Below, piece after piece: positions 22,687 to 22,917 of a stretch of 22,917 bases of DNA. The notes beneath the pieces are model-generated. The model searched no databases and was not told where the DNA came from. It saw only the letters and a list, made by a program, of their open reading frames with translations. Origin of the DNA: Baffinella frigidus (Eukaryota > Cryptophyceae > Cryptomonadales > Baffinellaceae); contig MU647085.1 of the NCBI GenBank assembly GCA_026770585.1, positions 150,639 through 173,555 on the forward strand, in the 5' to 3' direction. The translations under genes and the position numbers were made by a program. The first letter of the stretch is position 1, and every line of letters begins with the position of its first letter.

Positions 22687-22917
22687 CTAGAGGGTCGCAG
22701 GCACAAGAGGGTCAGCAACACCGCCTCGCATCTCACCGGAGGTTGGCAAGCAACCATCACTACCACGCAAGAGTGCAACACAGACCTGGGAAAACAAGTC
22801 AGTTCACACGGACTTTGTATCAACTTCCCGAAATTTCGATTTTTCTCTGGGGAGAATGTTGACTTATGAACATTTGAAAATAGCCAGATCTGGCTATTTT
22901 TTCTACACGGCACTCTG
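22687..22917. other. Upstream of the first recognised exon
   Basis: AT-richer, intron-like sequence with the 24-bp palindrome. The frame of exon 22570-22686 stays open to about 22750 (VLLTLLCLRPSS), so the exon may be longer. Confidence 0.45.
22877..22900. repeat. 24-bp perfect palindrome
   Basis: Centre GCCAGATCTGGC flanked by AAAATA/TATTTT. On the + strand it is followed by more T, resembling a stem plus T run, but in a eukaryotic setting I do not call it a terminator. Confidence 0.8.

Noticed and set aside
22877-22910. Rho-independent terminator (stem plus T run)
   Set aside because: Bacterial-type terminators are not expected in a spliced nuclear gene; it is probably just a palindrome.
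1-22917. tRNA, rRNA or snRNA genes
   Set aside because: I found no cloverleaf with A and B boxes, no rRNA core motifs and no U1/U6-like sequence.

Overview
The window looks like nuclear DNA from a GC-rich, repeat-laden eukaryote, probably a microalga or related protist. Three things point there: real exons are tiny (33-299 nt) with GC-rich third codon positions; they are separated by long introns; and the intervening DNA is full of telomere-like TTTAGGG/CCCTAAA arrays, GA/CT microsatellites and small fold-back (MITE-like) elements. TTTAGGG-type telomeres occur in green algae, cryptophytes and dinoflagellates, among others. I cannot name the species. Most long open frames are artefacts of microsatellites (runs of SLSL, RERE) or of MITE ends, not genes.

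The main gene is on the minus strand and enters from the right edge. I assembled it by eye from splice sites, codon phase and family motifs. It encodes a PAS-linked class III nucleotide cyclase, most likely an adenylyl cyclase. Its well-supported exons, in transcript order, are 22570-22686, 21731-21869, 21183-21243, 20582-20684, 20082-20178, 19493-19551, 19212-19272, 18729-18773, 18074-18148, 16916-16981 (or 16910-16981), 15976-16059, 14832-14912 and 14067-14138. Every junction keeps the reading phase. The joined product runs PAS/PAC domain, helical linker, then a complete catalytic domain with both metal-binding Asp, the Lys/Thr purine-selecting pair, the Asn/Arg transition-state pair and the late Lys. 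The 5' end lies outside the window.

The protein either stops shortly after the catalytic domain (TAG at 14037-14039) or, using a donor at 14065-14066, continues through phase-compatible Ser/Pro/Arg-rich tail exons (13044 down to about 10755, possibly down to 6690). The tail rests on splice sites and codon composition only.

The left 6.5 kb holds no gene I can identify. It is a mosaic of MITEs (five or six copies of a family ending TACAGGGGTACC, two 140-bp copies of a family ending TTATCCGGGG, and several singletons), one large CCCTAAA-type array (2681-3162) and short tandem repeats. A few isolated exon-like stretches are recorded with low confidence.

The most unusual features are these. Telomere-like arrays form introns of the cyclase gene, one intron being almost pure array, and the major arrays all lie in the same orientation relative to the gene. 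Donor sites favour GTC over GTA/GTG. A 49-bp module may begin two different introns. Fold-back elements share one conserved inner core inside unrelated outer arms.
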